Program-made: the position numbers and the translations under genes | Source: Gnetum montanum | Taxonomy: Eukaryota; Streptophyta; Gnetopsida; Gnetales; Gnetaceae | Reading direction: 5' to 3' | NCBI GenBank assembly: GCA_015680685.1 | Contig: MNCI01023529.1 | Coordinates: 180,425 to 244,424 of the forward strand | Length of the DNA stretch: 64,000 nucleotides | Notes under the pieces: generated by a model | Told to the model about the DNA's origin: nothing | Seen by the model: the letters and a program-made list of their open reading frames with translations, nothing else | Database searches by the model: none | In this document: positions 34,389-45,390 of the stretch, one piece after another | How the letters are laid out: each line of letters begins with the position of its first letter | Position numbering within the stretch: position 1 is the stretch's first letter

Positions 34389-36460
34389 GATGCTATGTGA
34401 AAAAATGCCAAAGTTACATATGTTAAAATAAAAAACCTAGCTAAGTATAGGAATGCTAAAAAATGGCTAAGTGAGAAGATGTTGAAAAATGCTTAAAAAT
34501 GGCTAATTCTAAAAACACTACTAAAAAAGCTAACTCTGGTGTGCTATGCTTGCTATGCTGAGGCCTACTATGCTCTCCTGAGCACATAGAGTTTTGGCTA
34601 ATTGCCAAAGATATGCTTTGGCTTTTATCTAGTGGTGTTCCAAGGGATCCAACAACTAAGTCTAATCTACACCAATCAACTCATAGATAATTCTTGTGCT
34701 AGCCTATGATCCAACTACTATCATGGAAGGTCCACAAGGGTGTCAACTAGCTTGAAGCTAGTAATAGAGGTGTAGAGATCACATGAGACTACCACTAAAT
34801 GTAGAACGAAATGGCATGGCACTCCTTCTAGTGCCAGAAAAATGTAGCGACCAAAAATGTTTGTTGCTAGAAGGGTTACACTGAGGGATCCATAGTCATA
34901 GTATATCCCTAACCTTGCCCCCATCTAAAAGATTGTTGTTGGAGGGGGAAATGAAGGCAAAGTACATGGGACAGTCTTATTGATTGAATTGAGACTTATG
35001 GAGTGCTTTGATGAATGGGTGCTAGACATGGTACTTTCAGTAGTACTAGGGTTGACTAAGCTTGAGTGTAGTAGGGTTTCCTGGTATGAGAATGATAGTG
35101 CAAATGTGCAATTATGTGTAAGATAGAAAACTAACTACTAGTAAGATGCTAAATGCTAAAGAAAATGCTTAAAAATATAAAGGAGTTTGAGGGAGGAAGA
35201 ATGGCACTGCCCCAAATGGGGGAAGTGTAGCAATTGTAGAGGGGAGGTGAGGAGGTACACAGTGTACATATGGGCATAGTAGGCAACATAGTCATAGTCT
35301 TTGGGGTGTTTGGGCTATGAAAACTGATGTTCACAATGAAGTCTAAGCCTACCATGTTGGATGAGTTAATGTCTTATGGGTTACGGTATGCTACAATGTG
35401 CAAAGGTGTTGCCAAGGTGTAGAGTGCTCTGGCTTGTAGGGGTGCTCCAAATGCCTCAAATGCCAAAATGATGCTTGGGTTTGCCAAAAAAAAATGCCAA
35501 AATTTTAACTACTGAATGAAATTGCCAACCCCTAAAATGTGAGGCGTAGGGGCATTTATAGACCTAGGGTTGACATGAAATGTAGATTGGGTGCCACGTA
35601 GCAAAAGGGGTAGTTGAGGCTATGTTGACCCAACTACAATCTCACTAGAGTAGTTGGTGCTACACTCTGGTGTCCTGCAATAGACCCTAAGAGACTACCA
35701 AACCATGACTACAACCAAGACTACATGTGCTAGAGTAAAAATGATTGCAATGTACCTATAAACAACGCAAAATAGTTCAATTTGGAGGCTACCCTCTGGG
35801 ACTACTCTCTCCCCTCTTTCGAGTGGGGTTAAGCAAATTGCTAATCCTACTTGCCAAAGGAGTGCTAGAGCTAAGATGGAGACTGATGTTGAGCTCTAGA
35901 AGCTTTTGGAGGCTATCTCACATTGCTATGCTAGCTATGCTATGAAGCGTAGCCCAACAATTAGGCAATTTTTGCAAAAATTAAAGTCTAGTGTTGGCTA
36001 CACTTTGGGGCATAGTAGGGAAAAGTGAGAGTGTAGCACTAACACTTAGAAAAAATTGGAAAAATTTTCAGTCCTCATTGGGGTCATGCTAGCTATGTTT
36101 TGCAGCATAGCAAGAGGGGTAGCCTCAAGAGTTAGAAAATCTACCAAAATTTTTCTTCCATTTTGAGCTAGCTTGACAACTCCTAGCTTGACACTTAGGC
36201 AAACTAGCCATTAAAGTGCATGGTACACTAACTATACTTTAGAGCATAGTAGGGAGAATGGGAGCATAGCACAACACTTAGAAAATTTTTTGTAACTACT
36301 ATCAACATTTAGAAAATTTTGCAAATCTAGCTCTATGCTGCATGCTACATTGAATACGCTATGGAGTGTAGTCCTAGCAGTGGAAGTGTGGGTCAAACAT
36401 TTAGATAAAAATTGCCTCATGTTAACACTAGGTGTTGTCATCTAAATTTGATGGTGTGCA
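34389..36460 (-). repeat. C2 5' LTR plus leader
   Basis: The right end is TGCACACCATCAAATT on the minus strand at 36460, a decayed TGAAACACCA. It contains TATA at 35554-35561 (CTATAAATGCCCC) and CACTTAGAAAATTT palindromic units at 35930-36400. It aligns with C1 and C3 throughout. The left boundary between LTR and leader is not placed. Confidence 0.7.
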
Positions 36461-37589
36461 TTGGGATCACAAGGTGTGCATTGGGATCCCCTTCACCATT
36501 GTACTTGGTGAAGTGGGGTAGCGGGATCCCCATTGGGAGAGTTAATGATGGAATAGCATGACTTAGGGGATCATCTTGGTAGAAGTCCACCACATGCATT
36601 ATTTTGAAGGAGGTGGCCCTGATCCATTTGAACCCTTCTGTTAAGGTTTGAATCAACTAGAACACCTGAACCCAGCCTTGGGATGTAGTAGCAGGCTACA
36701 CTAGTTGTGCTACTTGTTGTGGTGGTTGTGTGGTCCATGACCTAGGTGCAGGTTGTGGGACCACATGAGGTGCATATTGTGCTAGCTATGCTATAGGTAG
36801 AGTGACTAGAGTAGGCCATGTGTGTGTGGGTTGAAATGCTACTAAAGGTGCCAACGAAATAGGTAGGACATAAGGTGCCTAAATCATTTGTGGCTGGGAG
36901 ACATGGACCATGTGAACAAAAAGCTAAGCATGCATGATTGCTTCTAGCAAGGATGATTGGGCAAGTTGTGGCATTGCCATGAAGGGCAAGTTAATGGGTA
37001 GGAGTGCATCTTGGCATGTAGGTTGCATTTGATGCTTTGCTATGATAGGCATTAACTTATAAGGTGATGCTAGGGGTATAACTATTTCAACGAAAATGGA
37101 TGGATGGGACTATGGCAGGGCCATACTGGGGGTTGTCCACAGGAAAGAGATGTGAAAGAAGTCTTCATGCTTCGAACGAGCCCCAAACTCATCCTCCTTC
37201 CCATGTAGGTGCTCCTTGTATTTTGTTCCCACTTCATGCTCATTTGTTCTAATAAGCTAGGCTAGGATACATCGGTAGGGTTTGGTAAGTGGGATGAAGT
37301 CAATGGAGGAAGGGATGTACTCCTATCTATTTCAGTGGATGAGCTCATAACCTCACTTTGCCTCCATATCTAGGTGATTTATGAATAGAACTACCAGGAT
37401 CTTTGCACAGATGAAGTTATATTGTTCATCATTTAGTGTAGCGTACTTAGGATCATGGCCACATAGCCTGATGAATTTCCTTGGCTCTGCCATGGTAGGA
37501 TTGGTAGGGTGGTCAATCCTATTTTATTGTTGACTAGGTAGGACAACAAGTGTGCTTGGAATGGATGTTAAAGATTGTTCATAATTCAT
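36461..37589 (-). pseudogene. gag: C3 gag, N-terminal part only
   Basis: From ATG 37589 (MNYEQSLTSIPSTLVVLP) through the N-terminal domain and a proline/glutamine-rich region to the capsid-like start. The last part (36656-36461) is open and reads KYNGEGDPNAHLV. It stops where the C2 LTR begins. The repeated CCAATGCACACC at the junction makes the exact target site ambiguous by a few bases. Confidence 0.7.
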
Positions 37590-39757
37590 GGTGCTAATTA
37601 AACTTTGCAAAAAAATGGCTAAGTTTTGAAATTATCGAAAAATGGTTGTCTAAAAATTGCAGAAAGCTAGCTAACTATGGAGAAAACAACTAAGTCTAAA
37701 GATTATAGAAAAATAGCTTAGATTATAGAAAAATGACTAACTTTAGAGACTATGCTCTCTATGCTAAGAGCTAACTATGCTCTCTACTAAGAGCCCAAAA
37801 TTTAGCTATGTAGGAATGGATGCTTTGGGGTTGGTGCATAGAGTTCTAGGGGAACTGATGATGGGGTCTAGTCTACAGCAACTAATTGATAGACAACACC
37901 TACACTAGTCCAATATCCAGCTACTACCACATGTGGTAGGTCTATAGGGGTGTTGGATCTACACTAGCCTGAAGTTAGCAATAGTGATGTAGAGAGCATG
38001 TAAGACAACCACGAACAAAGTCTAAAAGAGGGAAATGGCTTAGCCCTTCTTCTAGCATCAAAAAAAAATATAGCGACCAAAAACTGTTAGTGACTGGAAC
38101 ACCGAGTAGTTCACGACTACATAATCTTAACCTCGATTTTACATGAAGGCCTACTAGAGGTGCAAATGAGATGCCTAGAACAATCTTATCAAATCAATTG
38201 AGGACTTACCAAATGTGATGCCAAATGATGCTAAGTGTTCGCAATGTCAATGGGGGTGAGTGTAGTCAAATTTTTTTTGTTGAAAAAAAAGGTGCCAATG
38301 TGCGAGTATGAGTAAAAATGGAAAAAATGCAAGTAAATGCTAAAAATGCATAAAAAGAGAGTGAGAGAGAACAAAACACCACCCTAACTAGAGTTAAGCA
38401 TAGTTAAAATTAGAAGGGATGAGAAGGTACACAGTGTACAACAGGTGCAATGGATAGTGTAGTCACAATCTCAAGGATGTCTGGCTATAAAGACTAACAT
38501 TCTGCCATGGGGTTTTTGCCTACTAGGTTGGCCACCATGGTGTGTAGTGGACTACTATGGTCTACAGTGTCTTGTGGTGAGATACAGTGGTGCATGAATG
38601 CCTTACCTTGCCAAAAATGCCACATGCACTTTAAAAATGCCAAATTCCAAGAGTGCCAACCTTTAAATTTTCCAACCCATAAAACATCAAGGACTAGGAT
38701 ATTTATGGCCTAAGGCTAGTGTGAAATGCAGATTAGCTACCACGTGGCGGTGGGACGGTTGGGACTATGTTGCACCCAACTACACTCTCCACTGAGGCTA
38801 GTAGTTCTGTGCTTTACTTTCCTCTGATAGACTCTGTGAGACTACAAGATTGTGACTACACTACCAACTACATGCACGTGTGCCAAAAGGATTGCAATGT
38901 ACCTAAAAATTTGCAACTTTGTAGACTACGCTTTGGGACTATGCTATCCACTATCTCAAGTGGGGTTGAGCGTAGTTACAATTTGAGGCAAAAAAGGGAT
39001 ACAAAAAAGATGCATTTATGCTAACTAAACTTGTTGGAAGTGTGTTGGAGTTAAGTTGAAATTCAGTGTTGTGTTGTGGAGGCCTTCAGAGCTTTTTCTA
39101 GTTGACTATGCTTGACTACGCTCTAGACTAGGGGAGAGCATAGTTCAACACTTAGAAAACATTTTGTAGAAAATGGTTGTGTGCTAACTATGCTCTCCAT
39201 GAAAGGTTGACTACGCTTTCAACTAGGGTTGAGCATAGTCTTAGCACTTAGAAAAAATCTACAAAAACTAACCTCTAGTTGACTATGCTTGACTATGCTC
39301 TAGGCCGGTGGAGAGCGTAGTCTCAACACTTGGAAAATTTTTGCAAAACTAGGCCTCCCATGTTGACTATGCTTGACTACACTCTAGGGCAATGGAGAGA
39401 GTAGTCTTAGCACTTAGAAAAATATAAAATAGCTAGCTTGACACTTAGAAAATTTTGCAAAACTAGTGTTTGGTGTTGACTACACTCTCTACTAAGTTGA
39501 CTACTTTTTGGGGCAGTGGAGAGTGTAGTCCCAACACTTAGAATAATTTGCAGTTTCTTGCTTCATGATGACACTTAGGAAAAATTGCAAAAAATTAGTT
39601 GTTGAGGCTGACTGCACTCTTCACTAGGCTAACTATGCTTTGGGGCAGTGGAGAGCATAGTTCCAACACTTAGAAATATTTGTAAAATATGGTCTCATGC
39701 TAACACTTAGGCAACTTTGTAATCGAGATGTCGTAACTCAAATTTGGTGGTGTTTCA
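37590..39757 (-). repeat. C3 5' LTR plus leader
   Basis: The right end is TGAAACACCACCAAATT on the minus strand. TATA-like CCATAAATATCC is at 38698-38709. From 39085 to 39700 it holds five or six units of 85-115 bases of the form TTGACTACGCTCT...GAGAGCATAGT followed by CACTTAGAAAATTT. Confidence 0.7.
39085..39700. repeat. Degenerate ~100-bp tandem units in C3 LTR
   Basis: Each unit has CTATGCTYGACTAYGCTCT, a short centre, then GAGAGCRTAGT, which can pair with it, and a TTAGAAAATTTTNCAAAA spacer. Similar but shorter units fill the LTRs of B, C1 and C2. Confidence 0.6.
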
Positions 39758-40573
39758 TCATCGAGCAAGCTTTGCTAAGGGAAAATTGGCATTAACCCAT
39801 GCTTAACTTCCATGAGAGTGAAGTGAAGATTAACTCTCAAAATAGAGTGGTGCTATTCACCCCTCTTCTCATCACTATAAATGTTAGTAGATATCAAGTC
39901 CATCATGTTGATGTAGATGATGGGGTAGTAACTAACATGATACCATTTTTTATTGTTAACAACCTAGACCTAGCTAAAAAAATCCAAGAAACCACTACCA
40001 TAGCACTCAAGTCATTTAATAGATTTTGTAGCTAGAGAGTAGTTTCCCACATCTACCAACTTATTATTGGTTGAAGAGACACCTCGCTTCAACTTGATCT
40101 TAGGAAGGTCATAGTTAGCAAAGCTTTATGCAGTCTCATCCCCTATACATCAAGAGATTCACTTGCCATATGAGGATGGTTAAATTATCATTCATGGGGA
40201 TAACGTGGAACTATCTTTGATTAACTATGTTAACATCAAAAAAGGTTTAGAGGTGGAGTTTCAAGAGGAATCTCTTGATACTCAGATTGGGGCCAACAAC
40301 AATGGGAACAACAACCATGTAAATAATACCAACTTTGTAACATTGAATTACCAATGAAAATGCATGTAGCTTTCCATGCTAAGCAAGAGAGATGGTGACC
40401 ATAAGATTGTTTCAAAAAGATTCCTTGATTTTTCAAAGATCAAACAACAAGTTCATGATAAATGTCTCATCCATTCTTTTGTCAATCATTTCTTCACTTT
40501 TATGACATTATATCAAGTTTCATTGTTGAATCTATTGGTGTATGCTTCTTCAAGAGCATCCCATACTTACTAG
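39758..40573 (+). pseudogene. pro: D protease region
   Basis: Matches E (55560-56400) closely: NFHESEVKINSQN near 39805, then VHHVDVDDGVVTNMIPFFIV near 39900-39960 in the protease active-site region. FNRFCS then ends the 39799-40035 frame. After this the frame changes but the similarity continues (GLEVEFQEE-like near 40245). Ends at TAG 40571-40573, directly followed by GTAAGTATTG. Confidence 0.6.
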
Positions 40574-40582
40574 GTAAGTATT
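40568..40582 (+). promoter_or_regulatory. Consensus 5' splice site after protease (D)
   Basis: ACTAG/GTAAGTATTG fits the plant donor consensus almost perfectly. Element E has CTAG/GTGACATATG at the matching place (56405), a decayed form. Together with the acceptors before pol in A and B this frames a protease-RT intron. Confidence 0.55.
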
Positions 40583-40617
40583 GATCATGATCCACTAATA
40601 TGTAATACTAACAACTT

Positions 40618-40812
40618 AATAGCTTGCCAAGGCCTAAAATTGACAACCTTGTGGTCCACCAAGCCCTAAAACTAGTAACTTAATAGCATACTAGGGCCTA
40701 AAATGGTGAAGACATGGCCTACTAGAGCCTAAAACTAGCAACCTTGTGGCCTGCCAAGGCCTAAAACTAGCAAATTAATGGCCTGCTAAGGCCTAAAACT
40801 GGCATCCAAATA
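40618..40812 (+). repeat. GGCCTAAAACT array after D protease
   Basis: Six units of about 33 bases: GGCCTGCCAAGGCCTAAAAC followed by TRGCAA and a short spacer. It starts about 40 bases after the splice donor. Confidence 0.85.
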
Positions 40813-41099
40813 AACCTTGGATTGAGTTCCAAGCACCAACCATGATCAAGACACACCTCCTAGTCATCCATCCTTGAACCATTGAAGCTAATATAGCCCT
40901 ATACCAAACTGGGAACCTAGACACTGATACTAGAAGGTCTTTAGTGCTAAAAATGATCAAAATTCATCAAAATAAGACATTTTTGAGGAACTACATTGGA
41001 AAAACAAGGTTTCCATGACCTTCAGGGTTAACATTTTTAAGCTTAGACTATAGCCATAGGTACCAAAAACCTCGAAGTCCCAAAACATGGCTGATTAGC

Positions 41100-43130
41100 C
41101 TTCTAAATCATCCAAAAATCAACATTTTTTACAATATGCTAGACCTATGTTGGCCAAATTTCTCCAAGGGTTCCAAACATTAATCTATCTTCCAACTGAC
41201 CTTAGAATGGTCACAGTAAGCTCAAAACCCAGGTAGAAGCCTTTGGCAACTCTAAAACCTTGTCAAATCCAAAACAAATTGTAGTAAAAACCATTGATTT
41301 CAATGGAGCCATGCTGAGGGGCATCCCATCCATGCTAGCCAGTGTGGCCCCAACATGGATGGATGGGGTATAACCTTGAAACACCAGAATCGACAGTCTA
41401 CTTGACAAATTTTGGCCTTCACAGCTCTTTATAACTTTCAATAGCCAAAAAACAATAAAAAACAAGTCAAATTACATACCTTCCAACTTGTCCACATTGA
41501 GGAGCCCTCCTCAATGTGCTGGCTAGGATGGGTTTGGTGTGGGTACGCTAGGGATTATTCATAAAAACCTATTAATACCCCAAAATAGCCTTAAAAATCG
41601 CACCCATTATCTTAACACCTCTCTTTAGCCTTTGGTATCCAAGAATTGATAAAATATAAGTCATAATTCATGTTTAGCACCATTTCCACACTGGGTAAAC
41701 CCCCACCCATTCTAGCTAGCATGGATCTAGCATGGTTGGGGGTGACCTATAAAAACCTTCTAATACCCTAAAATAGCCTCAAATAACACCCCTATGATCA
41801 TAAAATCCTACTAGAGCCTCCCAGAGCCATCAAATGCCATAAAATAAATCTGAAAATGGTAAAAATCTATCAGCCCCCTTCATCCATGTTAGGGCCACAT
41901 TGGTCAATGTGGCTTAGGGGGATGGCTATAAAAAATGCCAAAAGGTCTTCAAAATATCGATTTCGATGCCAAATCTCAACTATCAACATATGCCACCCTA
42001 GGAACTAAAATGCTTGGTCAATTTATTAGAAAAACCCACTAGAAGTTAATAACCCAAGGTATCCACATTAAGAGGGGATTTGGTCATACTAGCTAACATG
42101 GATCCAGATTGGGTAAGATTCCTTACCACTTTTGGTAGTACTTTGACACATGAAAAAGCTAAAAACCTAGTGCAGTAGAGCTTAGGATCCCAAAAATTTT
42201 AAATAATGATCATTTAACCTTATTTCAACCATTAAAATCCACAATACCCATTCACCCATGCTAGAGCAATGTTGGTCAGTGTGGCTAAGGGGCCTATAAT
42301 CATCTCATAGCCCAAACAGTTGTCAAACCTAGTCAATTTTAAGCCTAAACCTTCAAAATTACTACTAGCAATCCTAGAAGCCTGAAAACTTGGTCAGATT
42401 GCCTCTAAAACCATCTTAGAACCAAAACGTAAATGCATCCACATTGAGGGGTACTAGAGGAATGTTGGTCAATGTAGCCCTAATGTGGATGAAGTCCCCA
42501 ACTAGATTCTACATGCAAAACACCCTTCAAATGGCCTCAAAGCTTGACTAGTGAGCACAAAATTGCAAAACCTTATATTCAACTACAATTTGATCTTTTT
42601 TTGGACATTTAATCATCCAAATCTAGGCTATCCATGTTAGGACCCCCTCCATCCATGCTGTCCAGCATGACTCTAGGGGAGGATATGATTCTAATACCTT
42701 CATTTTTACCAGTTTTGACCCTCAAAATGACTAATTTTGACAATTTTGACCTTGTTCTATCTTGGTAAGCTAGTATAACATTGATTTTAATACTTTTGGT
42801 ATCATAAATTTAGTCTTCATGTATAGCCATGCTAGGGGCATGCTGGCCAATATTGCTCTAGCATGGATGGTAGTTTTAGGCCCTATGCATGACTTCCAAA
42901 GATGTAAATTGATGCCAGAATCAATCAAACTCCTTCCCCAACACATTGTGCTAACCATACTAACCATTGGGAGTGAAAAAGTGATCAATATAAACATGGA
43001 AAACCATATGACCATCCCATTAATGCTGAGGGTCACACCACCCATGCTGACTAGTGTGGCTCCAACATGTGTCCAAGGTGGATGCCCAAAAAACCTTCAT
43101 TTTTGACTTATAATAGCCTTAAAATAGCCT
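41100..43130. repeat. ~190-bp degenerate tandem array with palindromic core
   Basis: A core of the form CCATGCTAGNGCCANTNTTGG plus TCAATGTGGC, often ending ACATGGATGG, recurs near 41330, 41510, 41715, 41895, 42085, 42260, 42455, 42655, 42845 and 43045, spaced 170-210 bases. Between cores, AAAATAGCCTYAAA-type words also recur. Many cores are inverted repeats: the one at 41894-41913 has perfect 9-base arms. It occupies the place of RT-integrase. No coding sign. Confidence 0.7.
41894..41913. repeat. Perfect inverted repeat GCCACATTG / CAATGTGGC
   Basis: Nine-base arms around GT, inside one unit of the 190-bp array. Related but imperfect forms occur at 41332-41370, 42253-42285 and 43040-43060. 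Confidence 0.9.
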
Positions 43131-43174
43131 CCATAAATGCCCAAACTTTCCTATCAAACTTGTAGCCCCATACT

Positions 43175-43690
43175 ATGGCCTGCTAAGGCCTAAAACTAGT
43201 AAAATATCACCCTATTTGATCAATAATGATCAAGTTTTACCACATACATTTCACTTTGATTGATTTAACCTTGTTTCATGGTGTTTTGATCTATTTTGAT
43301 CCTATTATGCATTTTTGACCTCATTTATTCTCTACATCAATTTAGTTTCATTACATTTATCTTTGTTATCTCTGTTATGGCCTATGTTGACCTTTGAGTC
43401 ATGTTAGGTAATGGGGTTTGACCATTCTTGACCATCATTTGACACCTTGTAACTATGGCCTTCCATGACCTAAAATTGGCAACACATAGCTTATCAAGAC
43501 CTAAAACTGATAAAAGTAGTCTACTAAGGCCTAAACCTGACAAACTATAACCCTGATTAATTCATATACCTTCAATGATTTGGCCTTGATTCACTATGTC
43601 TCGATTTGACCTTGTTTTACATTGTTGACCTTTATTATCATCAATCAACCATCATATGGCCCACTAAATCCTAAAACTAGAAGAAATGTA
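43175..43690 (+). repeat. Scattered GGCCTAAAACT words (3'UTR array remnant of D)
   Basis: CTATGGCCTGCTAAGGCCTA at 43175, four degraded units at 43455-43555 and one at about 43655. They correspond to the 3'UTR array position of element A (after integrase) and to 58321-58375 of E. Confidence 0.6.
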
Positions 43691-45371
43691 ATCATAGTTG
43701 ATCATGTTTAACCTTGAAATGCCTTTAACTCATACCTCATAGCCTTTGTTGACCATGGTTAGACTTTGTCTAACCATTGATGTAATGTGTTTTGACTCAT
43801 CTATGCATTATCACTAGAGTATTTTACATTGTTTTGACATTATTTAACCATTATATCACACAAGTGCCACTTGAAGTGCTTATGTTATCATGCAAGATTG
43901 AGGTAGGAGGATGAGGGAGCAAATTCAACTAGCCTTAAAGCCTAAATGGGTCCCTCTTGTGATGTTGTTAGACCAAGTTGACCTTATGTATTCAAACCTT
44001 AAGACTGAAACTATTTTACTATATAGTCATAACACCTTGAAGTAGCCTGATGACCATTTACCTTGAAGCTAGAAACCTCATGAAGGATTCCTTAGTCAAA
44101 ACTTCTAAATCATGATGGTGAGGAGAAAACATATGAAGCCAAGTTCCTAACCAGAACTTAAACTTGCTCAAGACAACATCAAATCCTTACCGTGCAACAT
44201 TAAAGTCATCACATAGCCTTGATTACCTATAACACTCACATGTTTGCTTGTAGTGTTGTTTATCATTATTGATAGGTTGCAACGAATGATTGATGTTGAT
44301 GACTTTTATGATTGACAAGAAGCTAGCCTACATGCTCTATCTCTCCTTCCTTGTTTGGCACAATGAATGAATTGCAAAACTTTGTAAATCTGATGCACAT
44401 CACATAGATTTCCCTATGTTATAATGATGGTGACTTGTTGTGACCTAGTTTGCTAGTTGTCTCATGTAGCCCTATGCATTACTTTGTAACAATATGTTTT
44501 CTTTGTCTTGTTTCTTATTCTCTTGGAGTTGTGCTTGTAGGATAAAGCTTGGAGTCATCGTAAAGGTGCAACTCATCATGGTAGGAAGTCACCATGTGAC
44601 CTTAATGAGTAATATTTGGTGAGTTTTTCCTTATTTTCCAAGAGAGCTTATGCCATTTCTATCCTATTACCATTTCCTTGAACTCAACCCTGTAGCTTGA
44701 TTGGAACCTTCCTTACCCTTAAGCAATGATGATGACCTACATTTGGCACTCATGCATTATGCCCATATGACATCCCTTCATTATGCTCCATTTGCAAGTC
44801 CATTGAGTGTAATTCATCTCATTCAATGGAAAAACCATTGAGTTTGCTAGATGTAATACATCTCATTCAGCAGGAAAACCAAATCAAAATTGGCCTTGGT
44901 AATGAAACCCAATGAAGGTTTCATCTAAAAAAAAAGGAGAAGCAAATTGCCAAGGAGCTGGAAGGCCAATGAACACTAACGGAAGAACCAATAACTTCAA
45001 ACATGCAAAGGGAAGAGCCTAATGGTCAAAGAAAACCTTGGAGTGAGGTGTTGGTTCCTCAAACACATTGCAAAGTAATCAACACTTCAAATCATGAAGT
45101 GTGAAGACTTATTGCTTGTTCAACATGTCAGTGTCGTATCATAATTGTAACCATGATGTTGGAAATTCATTGTTAATCCATATGACTCCCTCATCACAAA
45201 ATAGAGCATTTAACTCATATCATCTCATCATAACACTTAATCCCATCATCACAAGCAATCTTTGGCACAATTTAATACTACAAAATCAAGTGTGAAAAGG
45301 AAATGTTGGTGATGGACCTACAGTGGTGTGTTTTTTTCTTTGTTGATGTCTCTTAAGTCAATCCTTCAAAC
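43691..45371 (+). other. 3'UTR of element D
   Basis: Non-coding. The stretch 44200-44310 (ACTCACATGTTTGCTTGTAG, TTGATAGGTTGCAACGAATG) is closely matched in E at 58640-58770. A splice-like block lies at 44505-44593. The last ~100 bases match those before the 3' LTRs of A and E. Confidence 0.6.
44505..44593 (+). other. Conserved 3'UTR block with splice-like borders (D copy)
   Basis: TTGTTTCTTATTCTCTTGGAG, then TTGTGCTTGTAG, then GATAAAGC. After 40 bases comes ATGGTAGGAAGTCACC. Same arrangement as in A (6545-6655) and B (10625-10515). Confidence 0.5.
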
Positions 45372-45390
45372 ATAAACAAAGAGAGGCTAA
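45372..45390 (+). promoter_or_regulatory. Polypurine tract of element D
   Basis: ATAAACAAAGAGAGGCTAA directly before TGAAACACCATC, a slightly decayed form of the tract in A. Confidence 0.7.

Larger units (their letters stand above)
27543..36460 (-). mobile_element. Element C2: gag-protease retroelement with opposite-strand gene
   Basis: Minus-strand order: 5' LTR and leader (36460-34389), gag-protease (34388-30637), GGCCTAAAACT array (30435-30090), then the opposite-strand gene copy 2, cut at 27543 by C1. The right end sits inside the gag of C3, with TTGGG at 36461-36465 as the candidate target site. RT-integrase may be the piece called element B. Confidence 0.55.
36461..39757 (-). mobile_element. 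Element C3 fragment: 5' LTR and gag start
   Basis: Interrupted on the left by C2. Its right end (39757) lies inside the protease-proximal region of element D: the bases after it, TCATCGAGCAAG, continue the D sequence that E keeps uninterrupted at 55560. So C3 is inserted in D. The rest of C3 was not found in the window. Confidence 0.6.

Noticed and set aside
42770-43106. Facing ORFs of 91 and 95 codons
   Set aside because: They lie inside the 190-bp palindromic array; self-complementary units produce similar frames on both strands.
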